A DNA stretch of 64,000 nucleotides from Actinacidiphila acididurans (GTDB lineage Bacteria; Actinomycetota; Actinomycetes; Streptomycetales; Streptomycetaceae): assembly GCF_016918855.1 (NCBI RefSeq), contig NZ_JADKYB010000016.1, positions 124,001 through 188,000 on the forward strand, read 5' to 3'. Made by a program: the position numbers and the translations under genes. Positions 1 to 7,734 of this stretch are shown here, piece after piece (positions within the stretch are counted from its first letter, which is position 1; each line of letters begins with the position of its first letter). The notes under the pieces were generated by a model. It did not search any database and was not told the origin of the DNA. It was given only the letters and a program-made list of their open reading frames with translations.

Positions 1-592
1 GGCGGTGTTCTGCGTCTACTCCCCGCTCGCCCGCCTGCCGCAGTTCCTGATCGGAATGGCGACGGCGGTCGCGGTCCGGCGCGGCCTGCGGCTGCCGTCG
101 GTACGGGTGGCGGTCGCGGCCCTGCTGGTGCCGGTGACGGCGCTGTGGCTGCTGCGCGGCTGCGCCTTCCGCGGCGCGGTGCTGTTCGACGCCTCGGACG
201 TGGCGCTGACGCCGTTCTTCGCGCTGCTGATCGCGGCGCTGGCCCGGCGGGACCTGGCCGGCGGCCGGTCGTTCCTGCGCAGCCGGCCGCTGGTGCGGCT
301 GGGCCAGTGGTCGTACGCCTTCTACCTGTTCCAGTTCACGGTGCTGCTGCCGATGGCGCTCGCGGCCAGCCCCGGCCGGCAGGTGGCGGACTTCTTCACC
401 GATCCGGTCCGGCCGGGCCTGGGCCACCTGGGGTACGCGGTGGCCGCGCTGGCGATCACCCTGGGCGTGTCGGCCTTCTGCTACCGCTTCGTGGAGCACC
501 CGCTGGAACGGCGGCTGCGGCGCCGGTTCGGCTCGGGCCCGCGAGCCGGGTGGGCGTGGTCGCCGCCGGATCCGGCGGTCAGCCGGAAGTAA
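1..592 (+). CDS. Membrane acyltransferase (acyltransferase-3/OafA-like), 3' part only
   Basis: The reading frame is already open at the first base, so the N-terminal half lies outside the window; the GTG at position 5 is probably not the true start. About 195 residues remain, made of hydrophobic helices separated by short Arg-rich loops, with RLGQWSYAFYLFQF followed by a last helix and FVEHPLERRLRRR. That arrangement is typical of the C-terminal end of OafA/YrhL-type acyltransferases, which move acyl groups onto extracytoplasmic sugars or small molecules. Its last codons overlap the end of the convergent MarR gene by 14 bases. The substrate cannot be told. It could belong to the polyketide cluster as a tailoring acyltransferase or be an unrelated flanking gene. 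Confidence 0.75.
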   Translation, partial: AVFCVYSPLARLPQFLIGMATAVAVRRGLRLPSVRVAVAALLVPVTALWLLRGCAFRGAVLFDASDVALTPFFALLIAALARRDLAGGRSFLRSRPLVRLGQWSYAFYLFQFTVLLPMALAASPGRQVADFFTDPVRPGLGHLGYAVAALAITLGVSAFCYRFVEHPLERRLRRRFGSGPRAGWAWSPPDPAVSRK

Positions 593-1064
593 CGTTTCTG
601 AGGATCCGGTCGAGCAGCCCGCCGAGCTGCTCGACCTCCTCGTCGCTCAGGCCCGCCAGCATCCGCTGCTGGCTCTTGAGCGCGACCGCCTCGATCTCGG
701 CGTACATCTCCTCGCCGGCCGGGGTCAGCGCCACCGTGGCGGCCCTGCGGTCGGCGCCGTCACGGGTGCGCACCACCAGGCCGCGCCGCTCCATGGTCTC
801 CAGGTGCCGCGACAGGGTCGGGCCCTCGATGTTCAGGTACCGCGCCAGGGCCCGCTGGATCATCGGGCCCTCCAGCTTGAGGGTGGCCAGCATCGTCCAG
901 GTCGCGAAGGTCGCCCCGGACCTGCCGAGTTCGGCCTCGAAGAAGGTGCGGCTCTCCTTGGCGGCCAGCCGCAGCTTGGGCGCGATGCTCTGGTGCAGCC
1001 AGGTCGGTCCGGCCTCCCGCGACGCCGGTCGCCCGACCGGGCTCTGCTCCTGCCTGCGCACCAC
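579..1064 (-). CDS. MarR-family transcriptional regulator
   Basis: The 161-residue product has the MarR winged-helix layout: a helical N-terminus, the recognition region LARYLNIEGPTLSRHLETME at about residues 75-95, a wing with RTRDGADRRAATVALT, and a C-terminal dimerisation helix. MarR proteins normally repress a divergent efflux or detoxification gene until a phenolic ligand binds. Here it lies back to back with an EmrB/QacA-type exporter, so it probably controls that exporter in response to the aromatic product of the neighbouring cluster (inference). The chosen GTG has GGAGG about 10 bases upstream; a second GTG follows directly and is an alternative start. Confidence 0.85.
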   Translation of the reverse strand: MVRRQEQSPVGRPASREAGPTWLHQSIAPKLRLAAKESRTFFEAELGRSGATFATWTMLATLKLEGPMIQRALARYLNIEGPTLSRHLETMERRGLVVRTRDGADRRAATVALTPAGEEMYAEIEAVALKSQQRMLAGLSDEEVEQLGGLLDRILRNVTSG

Positions 1065-1199
1065 TGACCCATGACCTCCGCTCGGCGCTCGTCACTCAAA
1101 AGGGTATCCCGTGGCGCGATCCTGCCAGGCGTGGACGGCTCGTGGGGATAGAAATAGTTCGTTAGGGTGCGAAGTACATGTGAAACATTGGAGCCTCGT
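1065..1199. promoter_or_regulatory. Divergent marR/exporter promoter region
   Basis: This 135-bp gap separates the MarR gene from the divergent exporter and must hold both promoters. An imperfect dyad, TTCG-N8-CGAA, lies at about 1158-1173 just before the exporter start and is a candidate MarR site. The palindrome ACATGT follows at about 1177. Half-site conservation is weak, so the operator call is tentative. Confidence 0.35.
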
Positions 1200-2927
1200 A
1201 TGAGTGACGCCAGCATGAGCGACACCGGCCTCGGCGGCGCGGTAGAACCGGCCGCGCCCGTGGCCGACGCCCAGGCCCCGACCCGGCGGGCCTGGCTCGG
1301 CCTCGCGGTGATCCTGCTCGCCGCCTTCATGGAACTGCTGGACGTCACCGTGGTGACGGTGGCGTCCCCCGAGATCCAGAGTTCCCTGCAGGCCAGCTAC
1401 GCGCAGGTGCAGTGGATCCTGGCCGGCTATCAGCTCACCTTCGCCGCCGGGCTGGTGGCCGGCGGCCGGCTGGGGGACATCTTCGGCTGCCGCCGGATGT
1501 TCGTCTGGGGCGTGCTGCTGTTCTCCGGCGCCTCGGTGCTGTGCGCGGTGGCCGCCAACGGCACCCAGATCGTGCTGTTCCGGCTGCTCCAGGGGCTGGC
1601 CGCCGCGCTGATGTTCCCGCAGGTGCTGTCGATCATCCACGTCACCTTCACCGGCAAACACCGGGCGGCCGCCTTCGGCGCGCTGGGCGGCACCACCGGC
1701 CTGGCCGGCATCGCCGGGCCGCTGATCGGCGGCGTGCTGATCCACTACAACCTGTTCGGCACCGACTGGCGCTCGGTGTTCCTGATCAACATCCCGATCG
1801 GGCTGGTGGCCGCGATCGGCGCGAGCATGCTGGTGACCGAGTGGAAGTCGGAGCAGCGGCCGCGGCTGGACCTGTGGGGCACGGCGCTGGGCACCGCGGC
1901 GGTGGCGCTGGTGATCTTCCCGTTGGTGCAGGGCCGGGACGCGCACTGGGCCTGGTGGATCTGGACCCTGCTGGGCCTGTCGGTGCCGGTGCTGTTCCTG
2001 TTCTGGCTGCACCAGCGCGGGCTGGAGCGGCGCGGCGGCTCGCCGGTGGTGGACCTGAGCCTGTTCCGCGGCGGGGCCTTCGGCACCGGCCTGCTGGTGG
2101 AGTTCGTCTGCTTCGCCGGGGTCTCCGCCTTCTTCCTGGTGCTGGCCGTGACACTCCAGGCCGGGTACGCGTGGTCGCCGCTGCGCACCGGCGCGGCCTT
2201 CCTGCCGATCGCGCTCGGCACCGGCATGGCGTCGGGCATCGCCATCCCGCTGCTGCCCCGGCTCGGCAAGCGGGTGCTCCAGATCGGCGCGGCGGTGATG
2301 GCCGGCGGCATGGCGACGCTGATGTTCACGCTGCACGCCCACCCGCACGACCTGTCGCTGTGGACGCTGGCGCCCGCGGGGCTGCTGATCGGCCTGGGCC
2401 TGGGCATGATCGTCACCACCGTGAACGACGTGGTGCTGGCCGAGGCCGGCGGCCCGAGCGCGGGGTCGGCCGCCGGGGTGCAGACCACCGTGGGGCAGGC
2501 GGGCAACGCGGTGGGGGTCGCCGTGCTGGGCGCCATCTTCTTCGGCCTGCTGAGCGGGAACGCGACGGCGGCCGCCCGGCACTCCGTACCGGAATTCCGG
2601 CAGGAACTGGCCCGGGCGTCGGTGCCGGCGGCGGCAGCGCAGACCCTGGAGCTCTCCATGGTGACCTGCTTCTCCGACCAGGCGTCGGCGAACGACCCGG
2701 CCAAGCTCCAGCCCAGTTGCCAGGCGCTGATGACGCAGGCCAAGCAGACCGGCAGCCCCGCGGCGGTCAAGGCGGTCGGCGACACCCTCAACTCGACCAG
2801 GCAGCAGCACTTCTCCGACTCCATGCGCACCGGCCTCTTCTACGAGGTCGCGGTGCTGGCGCTGGTGTTCGTGCTGGTCTTCCTGCTGCCGCTGCGGCGC
2901 GGCCTGCAGGCGGGCGCGGCGCACTAG
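1200..2927 (+). CDS. MFS drug exporter, DHA2 (EmrB/QacA) 14-TM type
   Basis: The 575-residue multi-pass protein has the DHA2 signature: helix 1 with MELLDVTVVTVASPEIQ, the loop GGRLGDIFGCRRMFVWG between helices 2 and 3, and motif C GLAGIAGPLIGGVLI in helix 5. It has about 14 hydrophobic segments and an extracytoplasmic loop before the last helix. Such proteins export drugs using the proton gradient. ATG 1200 is chosen because GGAG precedes it by six bases; the upstream in-frame GTG at 1167 has no ribosome site. Its place between a divergent MarR gene and the SARP gene suggests self-resistance or product export for the polyketide cluster. Confidence 0.9.
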   Translation: MSDASMSDTGLGGAVEPAAPVADAQAPTRRAWLGLAVILLAAFMELLDVTVVTVASPEIQSSLQASYAQVQWILAGYQLTFAAGLVAGGRLGDIFGCRRMFVWGVLLFSGASVLCAVAANGTQIVLFRLLQGLAAALMFPQVLSIIHVTFTGKHRAAAFGALGGTTGLAGIAGPLIGGVLIHYNLFGTDWRSVFLINIPIGLVAAIGASMLVTEWKSEQRPRLDLWGTALGTAAVALVIFPLVQGRDAHWAWWIWTLLGLSVPVLFLFWLHQRGLERRGGSPVVDLSLFRGGAFGTGLLVEFVCFAGVSAFFLVLAVTLQAGYAWSPLRTGAAFLPIALGTGMASGIAIPLLPRLGKRVLQIGAAVMAGGMATLMFTLHAHPHDLSLWTLAPAGLLIGLGLGMIVTTVNDVVLAEAGGPSAGSAAGVQTTVGQAGNAVGVAVLGAIFFGLLSGNATAAARHSVPEFRQELARASVPAAAAQTLELSMVTCFSDQASANDPAKLQPSCQALMTQAKQTGSPAAVKAVGDTLNSTRQQHFSDSMRTGLFYEVAVLALVFVLVFLLPLRRGLQAGAAH

Positions 2928-3402
2928 ACGGTTCCCGCGGCCCGGCGTCCGTGACGTTCCGTCACCGGTGGACCTGTCGCACGGGTCGCGGAGGGCGGCG
3001 TGCCGGGCCCATAGCCGGACGGCGACCCCGCCGGGCCGCGTCGCCGGGGAATTCATCCCGGGGATTGATATTACGCAAGCCGCCATCCTGGTAGTTTTGA
3101 GTTCCATGGCATTGTGCGGCGCAAGGTGAGGTCATAAGTATGACTTTCTCTGTGTGATGCGTGCTTGATGCCTCTTGGCCTGCGGCTAGGGGGAAGTGGT
3201 GGAAAGAAAAACCACTGAAAAAGTCGGGACCGGACCCGGAGAACCAGGCCAGCAGGAATCGCGTTCGGCCGCCGGGTGTTCCACCGGCGGCGCCGCGGTC
3301 CGCGAGGCCGGCCGCCCCGGAGAATTGTTCGACGTGATGGCAGATATCTGCACGCCGCGCGCACCGGCGGCCTGCGACCCGCGACGAGGGGGGTCGTAGC
3401 CG
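2928..3402. promoter_or_regulatory. Gap upstream of the SARP gene with two inverted repeats
   Basis: No convincing gene is seen in these 475 bases. A small hairpin GTGACG-TTC-CGTCAC (2951-2965) may end exporter transcription. The stretch 3060-3150 is much richer in A+T than its surroundings and holds a perfect dyad GTCATA-AG-TATGAC (3131-3144), a good candidate operator or promoter. A second dyad, AGTGGT-N10-ACCACT, lies at 3195-3216. A 67-codon open frame (3196-3399) is not accepted as a gene. Confidence 0.4.
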
Positions 3403-4188
3403 GTGCGGTTCAAATTGCTGGGACAGCTCCAAGTGCACGACGGAGGGCGCATTCTGACCCCGCAGGCGCATAAGCAGCGCGTGCTGCTGGCCGCCCTCCT
3501 GCTGCACCATCACACCGTCCTGCCCGTCGAATCACTCATCGACGAGCTGTGGCCCGAGGGTCCGCCGCGGACCGCTCTCCAGGCATTGCGCGTCTACATT
3601 TCACAACTGCGCAAGATGCTGCAGAGCGGCGGCACCCCGGGCGGCCCGACCCTGGCCGGCGAACCGCCCGGCTATTGCCTGGCCATCGAGGACGGAATGC
3701 TGGACGTCATCGAATTCGACCGGCACCGGGAGACCGCCCGCGCCGCCCACGAGCGGCAGGACTTCGAGACGGCGCTTTTCCACTACCGGGCGGCCGCGGG
3801 CCTGTGGCGCAGCACGCCACTGGTCGACCTGCGCGAGGGCACCTTGATACGGAGCGTGACGTCGCGGCTGGAGGAGTCGTGGATGGCGGTCGAGGAGGGC
3901 CGCATATCCCTGGAGGTGCGGCTGGCCGGCAGCCGGGGCGAGGCGATCGCCCGGCTGCGCGAGCTGGTCGCCCGCTATCCGTTCAACGAGCGCCTGCACG
4001 CCCTGCTGATGATCGGGCTCTTCCTGTCCGGCCGCAGCGGGGACGCACTCCAGGTCTACCGCAGCACCCGGGAATGCCTCATCGACGAGCTCGGCATCGA
4101 GCCCGGCGAGGACCTGCGCCTGGTCCACCAGGTGGTCCTCGACTCCGATCCGGCCGCCCTGGCGAACGTCCGCATGTGGACCGCGTGA
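3403..4188 (+). CDS. SARP-family pathway-specific activator
   Basis: The 261-residue protein has the classic small-SARP layout. An OmpR-like winged helix occupies about residues 1-95 (start MRFKLLGQLQVHDGGR, then LIDELWPEGPPRTALQALRVYISQLRK), and a bacterial transcriptional activation domain covers about 100-250 (EFDRHRETARAAHERQD, then RYPFNERLHALLMIGLFLSGR and IDELGIEPGEDLRLVHQ). SARPs bind direct heptamer repeats and switch on antibiotic clusters in Streptomyces. There is no NB-ARC or TPR extension, so it is of the ActII-ORF4/RedD size class. The GTG start follows a G-rich ribosome site. It is the likely activator of the polyketide genes that follow. Confidence 0.93.
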   Translation: MRFKLLGQLQVHDGGRILTPQAHKQRVLLAALLLHHHTVLPVESLIDELWPEGPPRTALQALRVYISQLRKMLQSGGTPGGPTLAGEPPGYCLAIEDGMLDVIEFDRHRETARAAHERQDFETALFHYRAAAGLWRSTPLVDLREGTLIRSVTSRLEESWMAVEEGRISLEVRLAGSRGEAIARLRELVARYPFNERLHALLMIGLFLSGRSGDALQVYRSTRECLIDELGIEPGEDLRLVHQVVLDSDPAALANVRMWTA

Positions 4189-4220
4189 CCCGCAACTGCC
4201 CGACCCCGGTCCACCCCGAG

Positions 4221-4250
4221 GGAGAACCACGGAGAACGATGGAGAACCTA
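4221..4250 (+). repeat. Triple GGAGAAC repeat ahead of the methyltransferase
   Basis: Three copies of GGAGAAC are spaced exactly 10 bases apart (4221, 4231, 4241) directly upstream of the methyltransferase ATG at 4255. Each copy resembles a ribosome-binding core, and the third is at near-normal spacing. They may simply be an amplified Shine-Dalgarno region. Confidence 0.6.
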
Positions 4251-4254
4251 CGAG

Positions 4255-5307
4255 ATGACCACCGCTGACCACCGCACGGCGACCGCGGCCCGCCCGCCCG
4301 CAGCCATCGCCGACGCCTACGACCTGCTGCTGATCGGCTGGTCGTTCGTCCGCGGCCATGTGCTGATGAGCGCTGTCGAGCTGGGCCTGTTCGAGGAGCT
4401 GGGCAAGGAACCGGGCACCGCCGAGGAGCTCACCGCCCGGCTGGGGCTGCACGAGCGCGGCGTGCGGGACTTCCTGGACGCGCTGACCGCGCTGGGCCTG
4501 CTGGCGCGGGACGGGCAGACGTACCGCAACAGCCCGGTCGCCGAGCAGCACCTGGTGCCGGACCGGCCCGGCTTCGTCGGCGGCTTCCTCGCCATGACCA
4601 CCCGGTTCATGGGGACGGGCTGGGACGGCATGACCGCCATGCTGCGCACGGGCCGGCCGCACGGCCACGACGCCGGCACCGTCCCCTTCGACGAGGTCTT
4701 CCGCGACCCGCACCGGCTGCGGCTCTTCCTGTCCGCGATGGACAGCCTCAACGGGGCGATCGGCCCGGAGCTGGCGCGGCGCTACGACTGGTCGCGCCAC
4801 ACGTCGTTCGTGGACGTCGGCGGGGCCCGCGGCAATCTGGCCGCCACCGTGCTGCTGGCCCACCCGCACCTGAGCGGGGGCGTCTTCGACCGGCCGGTGA
4901 TGGGGCCGTTCCTGGAAGAGCTGGCCCGCGAGCGCGGCACGGCCGGCCGGCTCGCCTTCCACGGCGGCGACTTCAACACCGACCCGCTGCCCGAGGCGGA
5001 CGTGCTGGTCTTCGGCAATGTGCTGCACGACCTGCCGGTGGCGACCCGGCGCTCCCTGATCGCCCAGGCCGCCCGCCGGATCCCGCCCGGCGGCGCGGTC
5101 GTGGTCTACGACCCGATGCTCGACGACGAGCGCCGCGTCATGGACAACCTCGTGCTCAGCATGATCATGATGGTCCAGTCCCCCGCGGGCAACGAGTACA
5201 CCCCCGCCGAGTGCCGCTCCTGGATGGAGGAGGCCGGCCTGCGGGTGGAAGAGGTCTTCGCCCTCCCCGCGCACGCCACCGCGGTCGTCGGCCGCAGGCC
5301 GGACTGA
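4255..5307 (+). CDS. SAM-dependent O-methyltransferase (family 2, TcmO/hydroxyneurosporene type)
   Basis: The 350-residue protein has an N-terminal helical dimerisation winged-helix domain (about residues 15-105, VELGLFEELGKEPGTAEELTARLG) and a C-terminal Rossmann domain. The SAM site TSFVDVGGARGNLA is at about 180-195, the acidic strand GDFNTDPLPEADVLVFGNVLHD is near 240, and VVVYDPMLDDER contributes to the active site. Members methylate phenolic hydroxyls of aromatic polyketides and isoflavonoids. It sits between the SARP and LuxR regulators of the cluster, so a tailoring O-methylation is the obvious role. The VGGARGN loop differs slightly from the usual DVGGGxG. The target position on the polyketide cannot be predicted. 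Confidence 0.88.
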   Translation: MTTADHRTATAARPPAAIADAYDLLLIGWSFVRGHVLMSAVELGLFEELGKEPGTAEELTARLGLHERGVRDFLDALTALGLLARDGQTYRNSPVAEQHLVPDRPGFVGGFLAMTTRFMGTGWDGMTAMLRTGRPHGHDAGTVPFDEVFRDPHRLRLFLSAMDSLNGAIGPELARRYDWSRHTSFVDVGGARGNLAATVLLAHPHLSGGVFDRPVMGPFLEELARERGTAGRLAFHGGDFNTDPLPEADVLVFGNVLHDLPVATRRSLIAQAARRIPPGGAVVVYDPMLDDERRVMDNLVLSMIMMVQSPAGNEYTPAECRSWMEEAGLRVEEVFALPAHATAVVGRRPD

Positions 5308-5472
5308 GCGGGCCGGTCACAAGGACCCGGGGCGGCCGGGCCGCAGGGCAGGCCCGCCCCGGGATCGACCACGTGCCGGACACGTACAGCACACGCGGGG
5401 CACGTGCGGGACATCGCAGGAGCGCGCGCACCGCCGCGGACCACGGCGGGGACACGGCGGGGACGACGACAC

Positions 5473-6300
5473 ATGGGGGAGACAGTGCTGTCCGTACAGG
5501 TCATGGGCCCGCACGAGGCCGCGCGCCGGGCGCTGGAGGAACGGGTGGGCGCCATCGGGGAGTTCGCGGTGCTGCCCGCGGACGGCGGGCGGCGGCGGGC
5601 GGCCGACCTGCTGCTGGTGACCGCGGACCGGCCCGGCATCAAGGACGCCCGCCGGATCGCCGCGCGGGCCGCCGGCGTGCGGCAGCCCGTACTGCTGGTG
5701 GTGGACGAGCCGTTCGAGGGCCTGCTGAGCGTCCTGTGGCTCGGCGCCGGCGGCATCGTGTTCAGCTCGGCCCCCGACCGGGAGCTGGCCGACTGTGCCG
5801 CGCTGGTCGCCCGCCACTGCACGGTGGTGCCCGAACAGGTGCTGGACGGACAGCCGTTGCCGGCGGGCCGCCGGCTCTTCGGCCGGGAGGGCGGCCGGCA
5901 CCCGCGGGAGACACTTGACCGGCTGTCCCCGCGGGAGCTGGAAGTGCTCGAACTCGTCGGCGCCGGCCGGACCAACGCGGAGATCGCGGCGCTGCTGTGG
6001 GTCAGCAGCAACACCGTACGGTCCCATGTGCAGCGCCTGATGCGGAAGCTGGGCCTGCGCAACCGGCTCTGCCTGATCATCTTCGCCCACGAGGTGCGGT
6101 TGATGATCCCCGCCGCCCCGCGGGGGAAGGAAGGAAGCGGCGCAGGCGGCGGGGATCACCGGGGGGAGGAAGCCGAGGCCGGATCCGGTGCCGGCGCGCG
6201 GGTCACACCCGGTAGATGCGCCGGACCAGGGCCTGCAGCAGGGGCCGGGGCAGCAGCCCCAGCAGGAAGGGCTGCGCGCGGTTCATCGCCCCCGGGGTGA
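5473..6300 (+). CDS. LuxR/NarL-type regulator with atypical receiver
   Basis: The 275-residue product ends with a clear LuxR helix-turn-helix at about residues 150-210 (LDRLSPRELEVLELVGAGRT, then AALLWVSSNTVRSHVQRLMR and KLGLRNR). The N-terminal 120 residues have a receiver-like alternation of strands and helices but no recognisable phosphoacceptor DLxMP motif, so phosphorylation is doubtful. No histidine kinase is adjacent. The last ~60 residues are Gly/Ala-rich, look disordered and overlap the end of the convergent SDR gene by 98 bases, so the real protein may need only the part up to about 6120. ATG 5473 is preferred over GTG 5404. A second regulator of the same plan lies at 16960-17649. 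Confidence 0.8.
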   Translation: MGETVLSVQVMGPHEAARRALEERVGAIGEFAVLPADGGRRRAADLLLVTADRPGIKDARRIAARAAGVRQPVLLVVDEPFEGLLSVLWLGAGGIVFSSAPDRELADCAALVARHCTVVPEQVLDGQPLPAGRRLFGREGGRHPRETLDRLSPRELEVLELVGAGRTNAEIAALLWVSSNTVRSHVQRLMRKLGLRNRLCLIIFAHEVRLMIPAAPRGKEGSGAGGGDHRGEEAEAGSGAGARVTPGRCAGPGPAAGAGAAAPAGRAARGSSPPG

Positions 6301-7003
6301 CGAACGGCCGGCCGCGCGCCACCGCCCGCAGCGCGGGCGCCACCACCTGGTGCGGCTCCAGCCAGGCCAGCTTGGGCAGGCCCGCGGTGTCCAGTCCGGC
6401 CGCCCGGTGGAATTCGGTGCGCACCAGCCCGGTCCGTACGGTCGTCACGTGCACCCCGCTGCCGCGGGCCTCCATGTGCAGGCTCTCCCCGAAGGAGCCG
6501 AGGAAGGCCTTGGTGGCGCCGTAGACCGCGGACTTGGGCATCGGCAGCGCGGCGACGATGGAGGAGACCTGGACGATGCCGCCGTGTCCCCGCTCGCGCA
6601 TCGCCCGCAGTGCCGTGTGGCTGAGCACCACCGGCGCCAGTACGTTGACGCCGATCTGGTGCATCTCGCGGTCCAGCGGCAGGTCGTCGAAGCGCCGGGC
6701 CGAGGCGTAGCCGGCGCAGTTGACCAGCAGGTCCACCGGGCGCAGCCGGTCGCCGAGGCGTTCGGCGGCTCGGCGCAGGTCCAGGTCATCGGCCAGGTCG
6801 AGGGCGAGCACGTCCACCCCGACGCCGTACCGCTCGGTGAGCCGGTCGGCCAGGTGCTTGAGCCGGGTCTCCCGGCGGGCCACCAGGGTCAGGTCGGTGC
6901 CGAGCCGGGCCAGGTGCTCGGCGAACTCGGCGCCGATGCCGCTGGAGGCGCCGGTGACCAGGGCGCTGCGGTAGGGGTACGGCCCGCCGCGCGCCACCGT
7001 CAC
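6203..7003 (-). CDS. Classical short-chain dehydrogenase/reductase (DltE-like)
   Basis: The 266-residue protein has the Rossmann motif LVTGASSGIG near residue 15, the NCAGYA strand, the catalytic Ser in VQVSSIVAA and YGATK with the catalytic Tyr and Lys. The sequence is closer to DltE-type SDRs, which oxidise or reduce varied alcohols and ketones, than to the ActIII C-9 ketoreductases of type II PKS. The GTG start overlaps the stop of the upstream cupin gene in a GTGA junction, so the two are translationally coupled. Their divergent position next to the carboxylase gene suggests they belong to the cluster. The substrate is unknown. Confidence 0.88.
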   Translation of the reverse strand: MTVARGGPYPYRSALVTGASSGIGAEFAEHLARLGTDLTLVARRETRLKHLADRLTERYGVGVDVLALDLADDLDLRRAAERLGDRLRPVDLLVNCAGYASARRFDDLPLDREMHQIGVNVLAPVVLSHTALRAMRERGHGGIVQVSSIVAALPMPKSAVYGATKAFLGSFGESLHMEARGSGVHVTTVRTGLVRTEFHRAAGLDTAGLPKLAWLEPHQVVAPALRAVARGRPFVTPGAMNRAQPFLLGLLPRPLLQALVRRIYRV

Positions 7004-7527
7004 GCCCCCGCCGGGCGACCGCCGGGACGCGCTCCGGGACCTGCGCCGGGACCTGCTCCAGGGGGGCCGCCCTGCGGCCGGAATCCGGTGATGCGGTGCT
7101 TGGCGGCCAGCGCCTGCATGGCCTCCCACTGCGGCGGGCCCTGCCCGTCCAGGAGCTGGCCCAGTTCCTCGAACCAGTCCTCCACCCCGCCGGGCGTGGC
7201 GACGCACAGCATGCGGCTGGGCCGGTGCCAGGTGTTGACGAAGGCGTGGCCGAGGCCGCGCGGGCCGTAGACGAGGGTGCCCGGCGGCGCTTTGTGTTTC
7301 TCCCCGTCCAGCTCGATTTCGTATTCCCCGTCGATGACGTAGAAGGATTCGTCGATGTCGTGGTGAATATGGAGCGGCGGTCCGCCGCCGGGCGGCGTGG
7401 TCACCTCGAAAAAGGAGTACAGGCCGCCGGTCTGTTCGCCGCGCAGCAGCCACCGGCCGGTCTCGCCGGCCCATCTGATGGGCTTCACCCCGTCCAGGGC
7501 AACGACCTGACCTCGGGTCACCGTCAT
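7000..7527 (-). CDS. Cupin-domain protein
   Basis: The 175-residue single cupin contains PGGGPPLHIHHDIDESFYVI (motif 1 with HxHxxxxE metal ligands, about residues 50-66) and PRGLGHAFVN (motif 2 His, about 88-97). It resembles small quercetinase/dimethylsulfoniopropionate-lyase-like cupins. These bind a metal and often act on polyketides as oxygenases, cyclases or isomerases; the exact reaction is unknown. The last ~25 residues are a Gly/Pro-rich tail. The start has a strong GAGGAG ribosome site, and the stop overlaps the SDR start. It is divergent from the acyl-CoA carboxylase gene across a shared promoter region. Confidence 0.85.
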   Translation of the reverse strand: MTVTRGQVVALDGVKPIRWAGETGRWLLRGEQTGGLYSFFEVTTPPGGGPPLHIHHDIDESFYVIDGEYEIELDGEKHKAPPGTLVYGPRGLGHAFVNTWHRPSRMLCVATPGGVEDWFEELGQLLDGQGPPQWEAMQALAAKHRITGFRPQGGPPGAGPGAGPGARPGGRPAGA

Positions 7528-7734
7528 GTCCCACTCCTCGGATTCGGTTGCCCCCAGGATCGCGTCCGCCGATAAAGCCGCCATTGCAGCGGCGCATAAG
7601 AATCGGTAACGCGGGACCCCGGTCCGGTCTCCCGCGGCATTTATCCGGGCTTTTTCTCCGGCCTGATCGGCGCTTTTCCGGGGCCGCCCAGACTTCGGTA
7701 CGGAACCACTCGGAAGCAGGACGTGAGGGGGAGC
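7528..7734. promoter_or_regulatory. Divergent promoter region before the PKS operon
   Basis: This 207-bp gap separates the cupin/SDR operon from the long plus-strand PKS operon and should carry the main cluster promoter. Three related boxes, TTTATCCGG, TTTCTCCGG and CTTTTCCGG, end at 7648, 7661 and 7681. They are the only obvious repeated motif and are candidate activator sites for the SARP, although the 13- and 20-bp spacings do not match a strict 11/22-bp register. Confidence 0.4.

Noticed and set aside
3196-3399. 67-codon ORF before the SARP gene
   Set aside because: No domain pattern, no conserved look, and it overlaps the likely promoter dyads. A weak GGGGA precedes it, but that is not enough.
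6203-7003. ActIII-type polyketide ketoreductase
   Set aside because: It is a classical DltE-like SDR; the sequence around the active site and the N-terminus differ from C-9 ketoreductases.
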